Shown here piece by piece: positions 36,401-48,818 of a DNA stretch of 62,575 nucleotides (position 1 is its first letter; each line of letters starts with the position of its first letter). A program made the translations under genes and the position numbers. Source of the DNA: Calditrichota bacterium (GTDB lineage Bacteria > Calditrichota > Calditrichia > Calditrichales > J004); NCBI GenBank assembly GCA_024277115.1, contig JAJRVW010000197.1, positions 1 to 62,575 of the forward strand. The letters are read 5' to 3'. The notes beneath the pieces were generated by a model, which did not search any database, was not told the origin of the DNA, and worked only from the letters and a program-made list of their open reading frames with translations.

Positions 36401-39400
36401 CGTGACGGGGACAATATCCTTGCCTTAATCCGCGGATCGGCCACAAACCAGGATGGCTACAGCAATGGTATCACCGCGCCTAACCGTATTCAACAAACCA
36501 ATGTAATTCGTGAAGCCATGCAGGACGCTAATATTACACCTGACGATACATCCATGTTTGAGGCGCACGGAACAGGTACAAATTTAGGCGATCCGATCGA
36601 AATGCAGGCTGTAAGCGAGATTTTTGCCACACGCTCTAAAAAATTAGATCCAATTCAAATAGCATCTGTAAAAACAAATGTGGGGCACCTGGAAGCCGCC
36701 GCAGGGATTATTGGTATAATAAAAATAGTTTTAGCTATGCAGCACAAAACAATCCCGGCCCACCTGCATTTTACCAAATTGAATCCGCATATTACTCTTG
36801 ATGAAGAATTATTTCAGATTCCAATAGAAACGAAACCGTGGAAAGTGAACGGTAAAAGCCGCATCGCCGAAGTGAGCTCATTCGGTTTTGGCGGCGCAAA
36901 CGCCCACATGGTTTTAGAAGAAGCGCCGGAAAAGATGATCCGTAATAATGATATTGACCGGCCTAAACACATCCTCACGCTTTCGGCAAAAGGAGAAAAC
37001 GCCTTAAAAGACTTGGCAAAACGTTTTGCTGATTATACCGCCGCAAACCCGGATGGCAATCTTGCTAATATTTGTTACACAGCTAACAAAGGACGGTCTA
37101 CGTTTCAACATCGGCTGGCTATACCTGCGAATTCGATTTAACAACTCAATAAAAAGCTTTCTGCCATCGGGGACGATTTTGCAAATAATACGCCTTTTAA
37201 AGTTATCGTTGATAGTCGCCACGAAAATAAAGTCGCCTTTTTATTTACCGGTCAGGGTGCACAATATGCAGGAATGGGCAAATCGCTTTATAAAACTCAA
37301 CCAGCCTTTAAAGCCGCTTTAGATGCCTGTGATGCTGTTTTGTCCGATTATCTTGAGCAGCCTCTTTTATCCGTGATGTTCCCGGAAGACGGCAATGAAG
37401 ATTTAATTAACCAGACAGCCTATACGCAGCCTGCCCTATTTGCAATCGAATATGCACTGGCCGAGTTATGGATTTCCTGGGGAATAAAACCTGATTATGT
37501 TATCGGGCATAGCGTGGGCGAGTATGTCGCAGCATGTATTGCAGGCGTCTTTAGCCTGGAAGATGGCTTAAAATTAATTGCAACCCGTGGGCGATTAATG
37601 CAAAGCCTGCCGCAAGATGGTGACATGGCCGCAATTTTTGCCGAACCGGATGAAGTAGCCGCTGCAATCTTAAATATGGAAAATGAAATATCCATTGCGG
37701 GTGTAAATGGTCCGGGCAATACAGTGATATCCGGCAAAAAAGAAGCCGTCAAAAAAATTGTAGACCAATTTTCCGCTAAAGAAATTAAAACACGTATTTT
37801 AACGGTTTCACACGCTTTTCACTCACCACTTATGGAACCCATTTTAGATGAGTTTGAAAAGGTTGCTGAAGAAGTGACTTACAAGCCTTCAAAAATTGCA
37901 ATTGTTTCCAACCTTACCGGCGATCTTTTAGAAGTTGGCCACTCACCGGATGCAAAATACTGGCGCAACCATATCCGTGAAGGGGTTCAATTTAATGACG
38001 GAATGCAAACCCTGGCCAAAGAAGGCGTAAATGTTTTTATTGAAACAGGGCCGCATCCAACGCTTACCGGAATGGGTAAATTTGCCATCAGCGAACATAA
38101 GGCAACCTGGGCGCCCTCTTTAAAAAGGGACAATGACGATTGGGAAATGATGCTGCAAAGCATTGCCCTTTTATTTGTAAACGGCCTGGAAATAAACTGG
38201 ACGAGTTTTGACCGTTATTATATCCGGCAGCTCGAACAAATCCCCAATTATGCTTTCCAGCGAAATAGATTTTGGAAATACAGCGAGGGGAATGAACAGC
38301 AATCAGAAGCCACGGGTATTAAAATGGTCAACAAATCGCGACAGGTTCACCCGTTGCTTGGCGAACGTTTGCACTCCCCGCTTATAAAAGATATAATCTT
38401 TGAAGCACGTTATAACACAAAATCACTTGATATTCTTGATGACCACCGGATATACGGTGTTTCGTTGATCCCGGCGACAGGCTATATGGAAATGGCGCTT
38501 GCAGCCGCAAAAAAAGCTTTTGGCGCGGGCAACCATACTGTAGAGAACCTCGGTATTCTGGAAGCCATCCCCGTTGCAGAAGAGGGTTACACAACGGTTC
38601 AGGTTACGATTGCAAAAGATGACAACAAAAAACATTTTTTCCAGATTTACAGCCATCAGCAAGAAGAAGATGAAGAAAACGATCCTGAAAACTGGACATT
38701 AAATGCTGCAGGTAATTTACAAATTGAATCTGAAAATACCAATGCCGGCAGTAACGACAGGGATGATCTCAAAGAAATCCAGTTACGTTGCAAAAAAGAA
38801 ATCAACGTTTCCTTATTTTATGGAAAAATGCAGGAGCATGGCTTTGAACATGGCCACAGCTTACAAGTGATCAATAAAATCTGGCATGAAAGAAACGAGG
38901 CTTTAGGGCGCTTTAAATTAAAAGAAGATTCCATCCAGGGCGCCGCTCATTTTCTTTTACATCCGGGCTTAACCGATGGCGGTGCTCAGTTGATTGCCGC
39001 TACCTTTGCCTCTGAAAGTGAAAAAGGCGCTAAAACCGATATTTTCCTGCCGGTCGGCGTGGAAGCCTATCGGATTCTAAAAGAGGGCCAAACTGATTTA
39101 TGGTGCCATGTTGTACGCCGTGATGGGAAATCCGATGACAATATTATGTTAAATGATTTGCTTTGGTACAATGATGATGGAAACCTTGTCGCGGAAATGA
39201 TCGGCTTACGCCATATGCGTACAACGATGAACTCATTACCTAAAGCAATCCGTGAGAAAATGGATAGCTGGTTGTATGAAACAGAATGGCGGAAAGATGA
39301 TTTGGAGAGTGATGGCAAGCTTTCAGGAAAATGGCTTATCTTTGCGGACAATGCCGGTTTATCTGAAAAAATCGGCCAAAAGATTGATGCAAATGGTGGG

Positions 39401-42196
39401 CAAAGTTTATTTGTTTTAAAAGGTGCTTCATACGAGAAAAAAGAAGAAAATTGCTGGGAGATAAATCCTGCTGAAACCGGTGATTACCAAAAAGTTTTAA
39501 ATGAGGTTTTTGACTTAGGCACAAAAGGCATCGCGGGTATTATCCATGCCTGGTCTGCCAATTACAACTCTTCAAACGAACTATCTCTTGAAAAAATCAA
39601 GCAGGCTCAATTTGATATTAATGGCAGTATCCTTGCCCTCGTACAAAATATTGCAACAACGGGTTGGGTTGATTATCCCCGTCTGGTCATGTTGACGCAA
39701 AATGGACAAACTGTAGAAGGTGACGAGAAAACAAATCCCGCCCATGGCTCTGTTTGGGGCTTGGGACGTGTGTTATCAATGGAGCATCCGGAGCTTTCCA
39801 GCATGTGCATTGATATAGATGGCAGCGACAACTCTATTGATTTATTTCTAAAAGAATTATCAGCCGTTTCGGAGGAGGATCAAATTGTTTTCCGTGACAC
39901 CAACCGCTTTGTTCAACGCCTGATAAAAAGTGATATTAGCAACGATGGCTCAACAAAAAATCAAGGGCCAAAGAGACTGGAGAGTTCAAAACGCGGCTTG
40001 TTGGACAATTTGCAATTAGTGCCGATGGAAAGACAAGTTCCACCAAAGGGTGTTGTGGAAATAAAAGTCCACGCGACCGGCCTTAATTTCCGTGATGTTT
40101 TGAATGCGCTCGATTTGTATCCTGGCGATCCCGGGCCTTTAGGCGGTGAATGTTCCGGTACAGTGGTAGCTGTTGGGCCGGAAGTAGAAAATGTAAAAGT
40201 GGGTGATGAAGTTATGGGCATCGCCGGTGGCTCGTTCTCCAGCTATGTTTTAACCTGGGCCGATCTCATCATAAAAAAACCTGCCAATATCAGCCACGAA
40301 GAAGCGGCGACAATTCCGATTACTTTTTTAACCGCACATTATGCATTAAACCATCTTGCAAAAATTAAAAAAGGTGATAAAGTTTTAATCCATGCTGCCT
40401 CGGGTGGTGTAGGCCAGGCAGCGATTCAACTTGCCAAACTGGAGGGCGCGGTTATTTTTGGTACGGCCGGAAATGACACAAAACGCAACGTGGTAAAAGA
40501 ACTTGGCGCAGATTATGTGATGAATTCGCGTTCTCTTGACTATGCCGACGAAGTTATGAAAATCACAGAGGATGCGGGTGTAGATGTTGTCCTCAACTCG
40601 CTTAATGGTGATTATATCCCAAAGAACCTCTCTATTTTATCTAACAAAGGCAGCTTCCTTGAAATTGGAAAAGTAGACATTTGGAATGCTGAGCAGATAA
40701 AAGCTGAACGCACCGATTTGGACTACCACATCATCGCACTGGACCATCTTTCTGAAACCCGGCCGGCTTTCATCCGTGAATTGTTTTCTGAGCTTGTAGG
40801 GAAATTTGAAAGCGGTGATTTAAAACCATTGCAGCTTAAGACCTATTCGAGCAATGAAGCCGAAAGTGCATTCCGCTTTATGATGGCGGCAAAACATATC
40901 GGTAAAGTTGTCATCCGCCAGGAACTTGCAGATGAAATCGAAGAAAATGAAAATGAAACCAAAGAATTGTCCTTTATTGATGGCACCTATTTAATTACGG
41001 GCGGGCTCGGCGCACTTGGTTTGATCGTGGCCAACTGGCTTGTTGGAAAAGGCGCAAAAAACCTGATGCTTATGAGCCGCAGGGCGCCATCAGTGGAAGT
41101 TAAATCGGTACTTGAAGGTTTTGCAGCTAAAGATGTGACTGTAAAAGTAGTTAACGCAGATGTGGCCGATTTCTCTGCCCTCTCATCTGAGATTGAGAAA
41201 GCACAGCAAAGTTTACCGGAAATCAAAGGTATTTTTCATGCTGCAGGTATATTGGATGATGGCGTACTTATGCAACAAAATTGGGAGCGCTTTGAAAAAG
41301 TCATGGCGCCTAAAATAACCGGTTCATGGAACTTGCACAATCTAAGTAAAGAGATGAACCTCGATTTTATGGTCTATTTCTCCTCCGCCGCTTCCATGCT
41401 TGGATCGCCCGGTCAAAGTAATTATGCCGCGGCAAATGCGTTTATGGATTCGCTCACCTATTACAGACGCGGCCTGGGGCTACCGGCAACAAGTATCAAT
41501 TGGGGGCCGTGGAGCAGTTCCGGCATGGCTGCTGTTACGGATATGAGCCGTAGAAATTCCGGTGGGATGGGAATGATTTCGCCAGAACAAGGTTTACAAA
41601 TGATGGAGCGGATTCTTGAATCCGGTAAGGCACAGGTTGGCGTTCTGCCTATTCAGTGGAAAGCATTTTTGAAACAATTTCCCGGAGACACCCTACCCCG
41701 TTTTTACGATGATTTTGCAGGCACAGGTAGTAGCGCGTCCAAAGGCCCGGTTGAGAAACCGGAGTTTCTTAAAAACCTTGAAGATGCAGAAGCTGAGAAT
41801 CGTTTTGACATGATTATTGAGTTTTTAAAACAGCAAACAGTCCGCGTGCTGGGCATGGAATCAAGTACCAGTGTGGATATTGCCCAACCCCTTCAATCGT
41901 TGGGGCTCGATTCGTTGATGGCCATCGAATTAAAGAACTCTATTGATTCGGGCGTCGGCAAAAACCTTCCGGCTACAATGGTTTTTAATTACCCTACCAT
42001 CGAAGCATTGGCGGGGCATTTGCTTGAAGATGTATTAAAATTAGGCGCGGCGAAAGCGGATGAAGAAAGTATGGATAATGATGTTTTTGAAAAAGAAGAA
42101 ACACTTTCCGAAATCGAAGAACTTTCGGATGAAGAAGCAGAAGCATTGCTGTTAAAAAGTCTTGAAGAAGACGATAGCGAGGAGGAGGACCTCTAA
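33410..42196 (+). CDS. Assembly-line gene A: FAAL-ACP-KS-AT-DH-ER-KR-ACP, interrupted by in-frame TAA
   Basis: Loads and extends a fatty acid. Residues 1-600 are a fatty acyl-AMP ligase (QYTSGSTGTPKGVILSHQN near 209, LPIYHDMGLIGG). An ACP follows with phosphopantetheine serine in FGLDSAQA (about 690). The KS (748-1190) has catalytic Cys 918 in DTACSSSL and both histidines (EAHGTGTN, NVGHLEAAAG). The AT (from 1280) has active serine in GHSVGEYVAA (1368) and HAFHS, the malonyl-CoA signature. The DH keeps His of HRIYGVSLIP (about 1678) and Asp of TDGGAQ. The ER (about 2200-2510) has HAASGGVGQAAIQLA; the KR (2526 on) has LDD-type GILDDGVL and SNYAAANAF; the ACP serine is in LGLDSLMA (about 2832). 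A final acidic tail looks like a docking segment. TAA at 37139-37141 (codon 1244) lies in the KS-AT linker, and the frame continues unchanged. Confidence 0.93.
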
Positions 42197-42317
42197 AGCG
42201 TAAAACAACCAGAAATTGATAGAATTTTTAGCGAGAAAACAAAATATACCAGATTTTATACACTGTATCACAACTTTGAATAATGAAAATATCGATCTTT
42301 TAACTTGAGGGGTTAAA

Positions 42318-42337
42318 TGTCAGTTTTTTTTCTGACA
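42318..42337 (+). other. Hairpin in the spacer between genes A and B
   Basis: TGTCAG pairs with CTGACA around an eight-T loop, in the 170-base spacer, about 30 bases before gene B's ATG. There is no T-run after the stem, so it is not a classical terminator. It may set the relative expression of the downstream genes or mark a processing site. Confidence 0.35.
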
Positions 42338-42366
42338 CGGTCTGTATTTTCTATTGGGATTAATTC

Positions 42367-45300
42367 ATGTCAAAAAATGATGAACGGATTGACAATTTAT
42401 CACCGCTGAAACGCGCCCTTTTTGCACTGGAAGATATGAAAGCCAAGCTCAAAAAGATTCAGCGAGAAAAGAGCGAGCCCATTGCCATTATAGGGATGAG
42501 TAGCCGTTTTCCGGGCGCCAATAATAACGAAGAATATTGGCAACTTCTTTCAGATGGTGTTGATGCCATTTCTGAAGTACCAAAAGACCGCTGGGATATC
42601 GATGCCTATTATGATAGCTCGCCTGGTAAACGCGGAAAAATAATCACACGCTATGGTGGTTTTATAAAACAAAAAGCCGACCAGTTCGATCCTGCCTTTT
42701 TTGGGATTTCACCGCGTGAAGCAGAAAAAATGGACCCGCAACAACGCCTTCTTTTAGAGGTTACATGGGAAGCGTTTGAAAATGCCGGGTTAAGTCCAAA
42801 AGAAATATCAAAATCCCGTACAGGTGTTTATGTAGGTATTTGTTCTAATGATTATGGACTGGTTCAGAGGGACAACCAAGGCTTTTCAGGTATTGATGCC
42901 TACTTTGGAAGTGGCAACGCGACAAGTATTGCCGCCAACCGTATTTCCTATCTTCTCGACTTACAAGGACCAAGTTTTACTGTTGATACTGCTTGTTCCT
43001 CTTCACTGGTTGCAATTCATCTGGCCTGCCAGGCTTTGCGCAATGGCGAGGCAGACATGGCTGTTAGTGGTGGTGTTTCCCTTATGCTCTCTGCAGCAAA
43101 TAGTATCTCTTTTTCGCTTGCCGGTATGTTGGCGCCCGATGGTCGTTGCCGTACCTTTGATGCCGATGCCAAAGGTTATGTACGGGGAGAAGGCTGTGGA
43201 ATGATCGTTTTAAAAAGGCTTTCTGACGCGCGTAAAGACAATGATAACATCCTTGCTGTAATTCGTGGTTCTGCTGTAAACCAGGATGGGCGCACAAATG
43301 GCTTGACCGCCCCTAACGCTATTTCGCAACAGCGTGTAATTAAAGATGCAATGACTTTTGCAAAAATAAAACCTGAAGATATCGGTTATATAGAAGCACA
43401 TGGAACGGGTACAATCCTGGGCGATCCAATCGAGGTACAAGCGCTGGATTATGTATTAAATGAGAACCGCTCAAAAGAGGATGTTTGTTACCTTGGTTCG
43501 GCTAAAACCAATATTGGTCACCTGGAAGGTGCCGCAGGCATTGCCGGATTGATTAAAACCGTACTTATCCTTAAGAACAAGCAAATCCCAAAGCATTTGC
43601 ACTTTAATAAAATAAATCCGCATATCCCCATTCACGAAACACCCTTTAAAATCCCCACGCAAACTATCGAATGGAAAGTAAACGGTAAAAAGCGAATTGC
43701 TGGAACCAGCTCCTTTGGTTTTGGTGGAACCAACGCGCATATCATATTGCAGGAAGCCCCCGAAAAGAAAATTGAACTCAATAGTACCGAGCGTCCTACA
43801 CATATTCTGTGCATTTCTGCCAAATCAAAAAAAGCTTTACAGGATTTAGCCTTACGTTTTTCACAATTTGTCCGTCAAAACATGCAAATCAATTTGTCTG
43901 ACCTTTGTTATACGGTCAATAATGGCAGGCTACATGATGCGTACCGCTTATCCATAATTTTTCATAATGCAGCAGAATTTGTTGAGACGAGCGCCGATTT
44001 TGCACAAGGTATCGAGAACTTTGCCTACACCTATGGCAAAACAAGCCAAATGCCAGGGCGAAAAAAAGCATTTCTATTTACAGGCCAAGGTGCACAATAT
44101 ATTGGTATGTCTAAAGGATTGTACCAGGCCCAACCCAAGTTTAAAATAATTTTAGATGAGTGTGATGCTATTCTGAAACCGCATCTTTAAGAATCAATTT
44201 TAAACATTATCTTTAACTCCCCGAAAGACCTGATTAACCAAACGCGCTATACCCAACCGGCCCTTTTTGTGGTAGAATATGCCCTTGCCAGGTTGTGGAT
44301 TTCTTTGGGAATGAAACCGGACTATCTAATTGGCCACTCCATCGGCGAATATGTTGCCGCATGTATTAGCGGCGTACTTAATCTTAAAGATGCATTAAAA
44401 CTAGTTGCACTGCGTGGAAAACTAATGTATACATTGCCACAAGATGGCGATATGGCCGCGATCTTTGCAGATGAACAAACGGTTTCCCGTTATATAATAG
44501 ATTACACCGGCGACGTATCAATCGCTGGTATGAATGACCCTAAAAACACCGTAATTTCTGGAAAAAAAGACGCAGTCCAAGAAATTTTAAAAAAGGTTGA
44601 AGCCGATAAGATTCAGTTTCGCCTGCTTAAAGTATCCCATGCATTTCACTCACCATTAATGGAGCCAATTTTATCTGAGTTTGAAAAAGTGGCCGGTGAA
44701 ATTGAATATAATAAACCTAAAATTCCACTAATCTCAAATATTAGCGGGACACTGCACCAACAGGCCCCTGATGCCGCTTATTGGGCACAACATATCCGGC
44801 AGGCTGTACGTTTTACGCAAGGTATAAAAACACTGGACGAACTTGGCTGCAGCCTGTTTTTGGAAGTTGGCCCTCACCCCGCACTTATTGGCATGGGACG
44901 CAACTCCGTTCCATCAGATAATATTTTTTGGTTGCCATCCTTAAACCGCAAACAAAAAGACTGGGATGTCTTGACAGCAAGCTTAGGCCAACTATATGTT
45001 AATGGATTTAATTTTGACTGGAAAGAATTCGATGCTGGATTCAACCGTAACAAACTTGAACTTCCAACTTACCCTTTTCAGCGTGAACGGTTCTGGGCCG
45101 ACCCTATCAATGGCCACAAACAAAATATAGAGCCCGAAGAGCAAATAGAGGAAAAGCCCGAATCTGCGCATAGGTTTAATCGAGATGATTTTCTGACTTT
45201 ATCTGCGGAAGAGCAAAGCAAAATAATTAAAGAGATCATTTTATCCGAAGTATCCCAGGTTTTAAGAATCCCCAGAAACAAAATAGACCTGCAAAAAAGT

Positions 45301-48300
45301 TTTACACAGCTTGGTATGGATTCTATTATGGCCATTGAGTTAAAAAACAATATTGAACGGGCATTAAATATTGAGATAGAAATATCTGCCCTTTTAGCCG
45401 GGCCAAATATTGATGACCTCATCCAAATTAGTTTAAACGCTGTTTTTGAAGAAGACACTGAAGAAGAAATTGATCCTGAACTCGAAAAGAAACTTTCTTC
45501 ATTGTCGCACGGGCAACAAGCCATGTGGTTTCAGCACCAACTATCAGCTTCCAGCATATACAATCTTGTTTATGCGGTACGCGTACCCACGGCCCTGGAT
45601 ATTGAAAAATTACGCATTGCCATGTCTATCATGGTACAGCGGCATGAAGTGCTACGGACAAATTTTAAAACCGTGGAAGGCAAAGCACAGCTAATTGTAC
45701 ACAAAGAAGGCCCTTCCATTTTTGAAGTAAGCGATACTAGTGATTTAGATAATTCTGAATTTCATACGCACCTTAAAACTGAAATTAACAAAACTTTCGA
45801 TCTTGAAAAAGAACCCTTGACCCAGATAAAGCTATTTAAACGTCCCGATGGCAGTCAGGTTTTCCTCTATGTTGCCCATCATATAATCTCGGATATGTGG
45901 TCTTTTGTTATTTTTATGGACGAGCTGAATAAATTATATTCCGCGTCGGAGAATCCTCAATTACCAGAACCTTCTTACACTTTTGCCCAGTTTGCAAAAA
46001 AAATGAACCGCCAATTAGCCGGGCCATTTGGTGAAAAACATTTTAAATTTTGGCAAGATCAACTTTCTGGCGAGTTGCCCATTTTAAATTTCCCAACAGA
46101 TACCCCCCGTCCGGCTATCCAGACATATCAAGGTCAAACGGAAACAATTAAAATTGATCCTGCTATCTCAGGCAAACTAAAAAAGATTGCAGAGGAAAAT
46201 GGAACAACATTGTATACATTGCTTCTGGCAGCCTTTAAAGTCCTTTTGTTTCGTTACAGTGGGCAATCGGATTTAATTATTGGCACACCAACCACCGGCC
46301 GGACTAAACCAGAATATGCAGGAATTCTAGGCTATTTTGTAAACCCTGTGGCTATCCGAAGCAACATCGAGGGTGAGAATAGTTTCTTAAACTATCTAAG
46401 TGCTATTAAATCGACCATTGTTAATGCGCTTGACCACCAGGATTATCCATTCAATTTACTTGTTGAAAAAATAAAACCGCATCGGGACCCTAGCAGGTCG
46501 CCCGTTTTTCAAATGATGTTTGTGTACCAACGTGCACATTTATTACACGATAGCGGGATGACTGCCGCCTCTGTTTCTGAAGGGGTAGGACAAATGCGCT
46601 TGGGGGACATTACAATGGAATCCATTGCAATTGACGACCGGGTCGTTCCTTTTGATATGACCCTGCTTATGGCCGAGCTCGAAACGGGTATGGGTGCGTC
46701 GCTCCAATATAACACAGGATTATTTACGCGTGAAACCGCCATTAACTTCTTAAACCGGTTTCAATTTTTACTTGCTCAAATTGTGGAAAACCCAGAACAG
46801 AGAATCAACAAAATAAACCTATTATCTAAAGAAGAAGAAAAAACCATAACGGAATGGAATAAAACTGACCGTGTATATAGTTCTGTTCTGCCTGTTCATA
46901 AAATATTTGAAAATATGGCACGCAAACATGCAGAAAAACGTGCAGTTGTTTATAAAGGAGAGTCGCTAACTTACGCTTTGCTAAACCAGCAGGCCAATAA
47001 AATCGCCAATGCTTTAATCGCCAATGGTGTTAACGTCGATTCAATTGTCGCCATTAGCACCGAGCGGTCGCTTGATATGATTGTTGGTGTTATGGGTATT
47101 TTGAAGGCCGGAGCAGGCTATTTACCATTGGACCCAACCTATCCTTTAGACAGAATCAAATATATGATCAAAGATTCTGGTACCAAACTTTACTGACCCA
47201 GAAAAAACTTATAAATAAATTACCGGAAAACTCATGTGAGAAACTTTTTATTGAGGATTTACTAAATCAGCAGGAATTTAGCGCGACGGAACCTCCAGAT
47301 GTAACTATGTACTTACAAAACCTTGCCTATGTTATTTATACTTCGGGCTCCACAGGTAAACCCAAAGGGGTGTTATTAACGCATGAAGGATTATTCAACC
47401 TTGTCGGTGCACAAACAAAAGAGTTTCGGATTGACTACCGGGTACGGCTTTTACAGTTTGCTTCTTTAAGTTTTGATGCTGCCGCATCCGAGATTTTCAC
47501 AACTTTATTAAATGGCGCAACCCTTTATATTGTGGATCAGGAAACCCTGGCATCGGGCACCGAGCTATTAAATTTTATTAGGCAAAACCAAATTACAACA
47601 TCCACAATTCCTCCTTCTGTGCTACGGGTTTTGCCACCTGAGAACCTTGATACTTTAGAAACAGTAATTTCCGCAGGTGAAGCTTTAAGCCCTGCAAGTG
47701 CAGAACGCTGGTCAGAGAGCCGCCACATGATAAATGCTTATGGCCCAACCGAAACAACCGTTTGTGCCACCTGTTACCATTTTGAAAATGCCATAAATCT
47801 TTCACAAATATCAATCGGCAAGGCAATTGATAATGTACGCCTTTATGTTTTGGACAGCTCGATGAACCTTGTCCCCATTGGCGTACCGGGTGAATTATAT
47901 ATTGGCGGAACCGGTGTGGCAAGAGGTTATTTTAAACGTCCGGGGCTTACAGCACGAAAATTTGTCCCCGATCCGTTCTCCGCTGTTGAAGGTGCGCGGC
48001 TATACCAAACAGGCGATCTTGTACGCTACCAGGCCGATGGAAATATAGAATTTCTTGATCGAATTGATCACCAGGTTAAAATACGGGGATTCAGGATTGA
48101 ACTTGGCGAAATTGAAGAATCAATTAAAGCCGAGAAAGATATTAAAGATTGTGTATTAATTGCCCACGGCAAAGGGGATAAGAAACTTGCGGCCTATGTA
48201 ATTACCAATACCCCAAAAAAAGAGATTATTGCTGAAGAAATAAAGTTTAATTTAAGAAAAACTTTACCCGATTATATGGTACCTTCTTTCATAATCAAAA

Positions 48301-48712
48301 TGGAAAAATTCCCGATAACCGGAAACGGAAAAATCGATAAAAACGCCCTGCCCAACCCGGTTGCAGAAAAAACTCAATTTGTAAAAGCCGGAAATGAAAC
48401 CGAGAAAAAACTTGTCGGTATCTGGCAGGATGTATTGAGCGTTGACCAGGTTGGCGTAAACGACAACTTTTTGAATTGGGCGGACATTCGCTAAGTATTG
48501 TACAGGCACAAACAAAAATAAAAGAAGTATTTGATAAAGAGATAAATGTGGTCGATATGTTTCGTTATCCAACCATTAGCGCTTTTGCCAAATCGATGGA
48601 AAACGGTGCGGAAGTTGTAAAAGAAGCAGTAAAAAAGTCTCAGGATCGTGCGGCTAAACAAAGGGAAGCAACACAGATGGCACAAAAACGATTGAGGAAC
48701 AGAAAACGCTGA
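42367..48712 (+). CDS. Assembly-line gene B: KS-AT-ACP-C-A-PCP, with one in-frame stop and two frameshifts
   Basis: Hybrid PKS-NRPS. The N-terminus LSPLKRALFALEDMKAKLKK is a coiled-coil docking segment. The KS has DTACSSSLVA, EAHGTGTILG and NIGHLEGAAG. The AT has GHSIGEYVAA and HAFHSPLMEP (malonyl). The ACP serine is in LGMDSIMAIE; no KR, DH or ER, so a beta-keto unit results. The C domain motif is AHHIISDMWS. The A domain (YTSGSTGKPKGV, AYGPTETTVC, GNGKID) gives a specificity code read as D-A-S-T-I-A-A-V-C-K, close to the Phe and Tyr codes. The PCP has ELGGHSLS, then a basic helical tail. Three lesions: TAA 44188-44190 in the AT; a lost T near 47190 in the A domain (KLLLTQ expected, TGA reached); a lost T in a T-run at 48468-48472 before the PCP serine. 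Each is a single-base change with intact flanks. Confidence 0.9.
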
Positions 48713-48759
48713 TATTAAATATGTTGAGCTAAATAAGCCCATAAAATCAATTCAAAACA

Positions 48760-48792
48760 AATGTCATGCTGATCCATTATCATGATGACATT
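48760..48792 (+). other. Long hairpin between genes B and C, possible attenuator
   Basis: AATGTCAT (48760-48767) pairs with ATGACATT (48785-48792), and inside it TGAT pairs with ATCA around a five-base loop, separated by a small internal loop. ATTTTT follows three bases later. It could be a partial terminator within the operon, or a translation control element 30 bases before gene C. Confidence 0.45.
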
Positions 48793-48818
48793 GCTATTTT
48801 TAACACTGAAAGAAAACT

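Noticed and set aside
8993-44190. Reassignment of TAA to a sense codon (for example Glu) in this organism
   Set aside because: Most genes here (cystathionine beta-synthase, aroC, isocitrate dehydrogenase, ppdK's own end and others) terminate at TAA at the expected family end, so TAA must work as stop; the four internal ones are better explained as errors, mutations or local readthrough.
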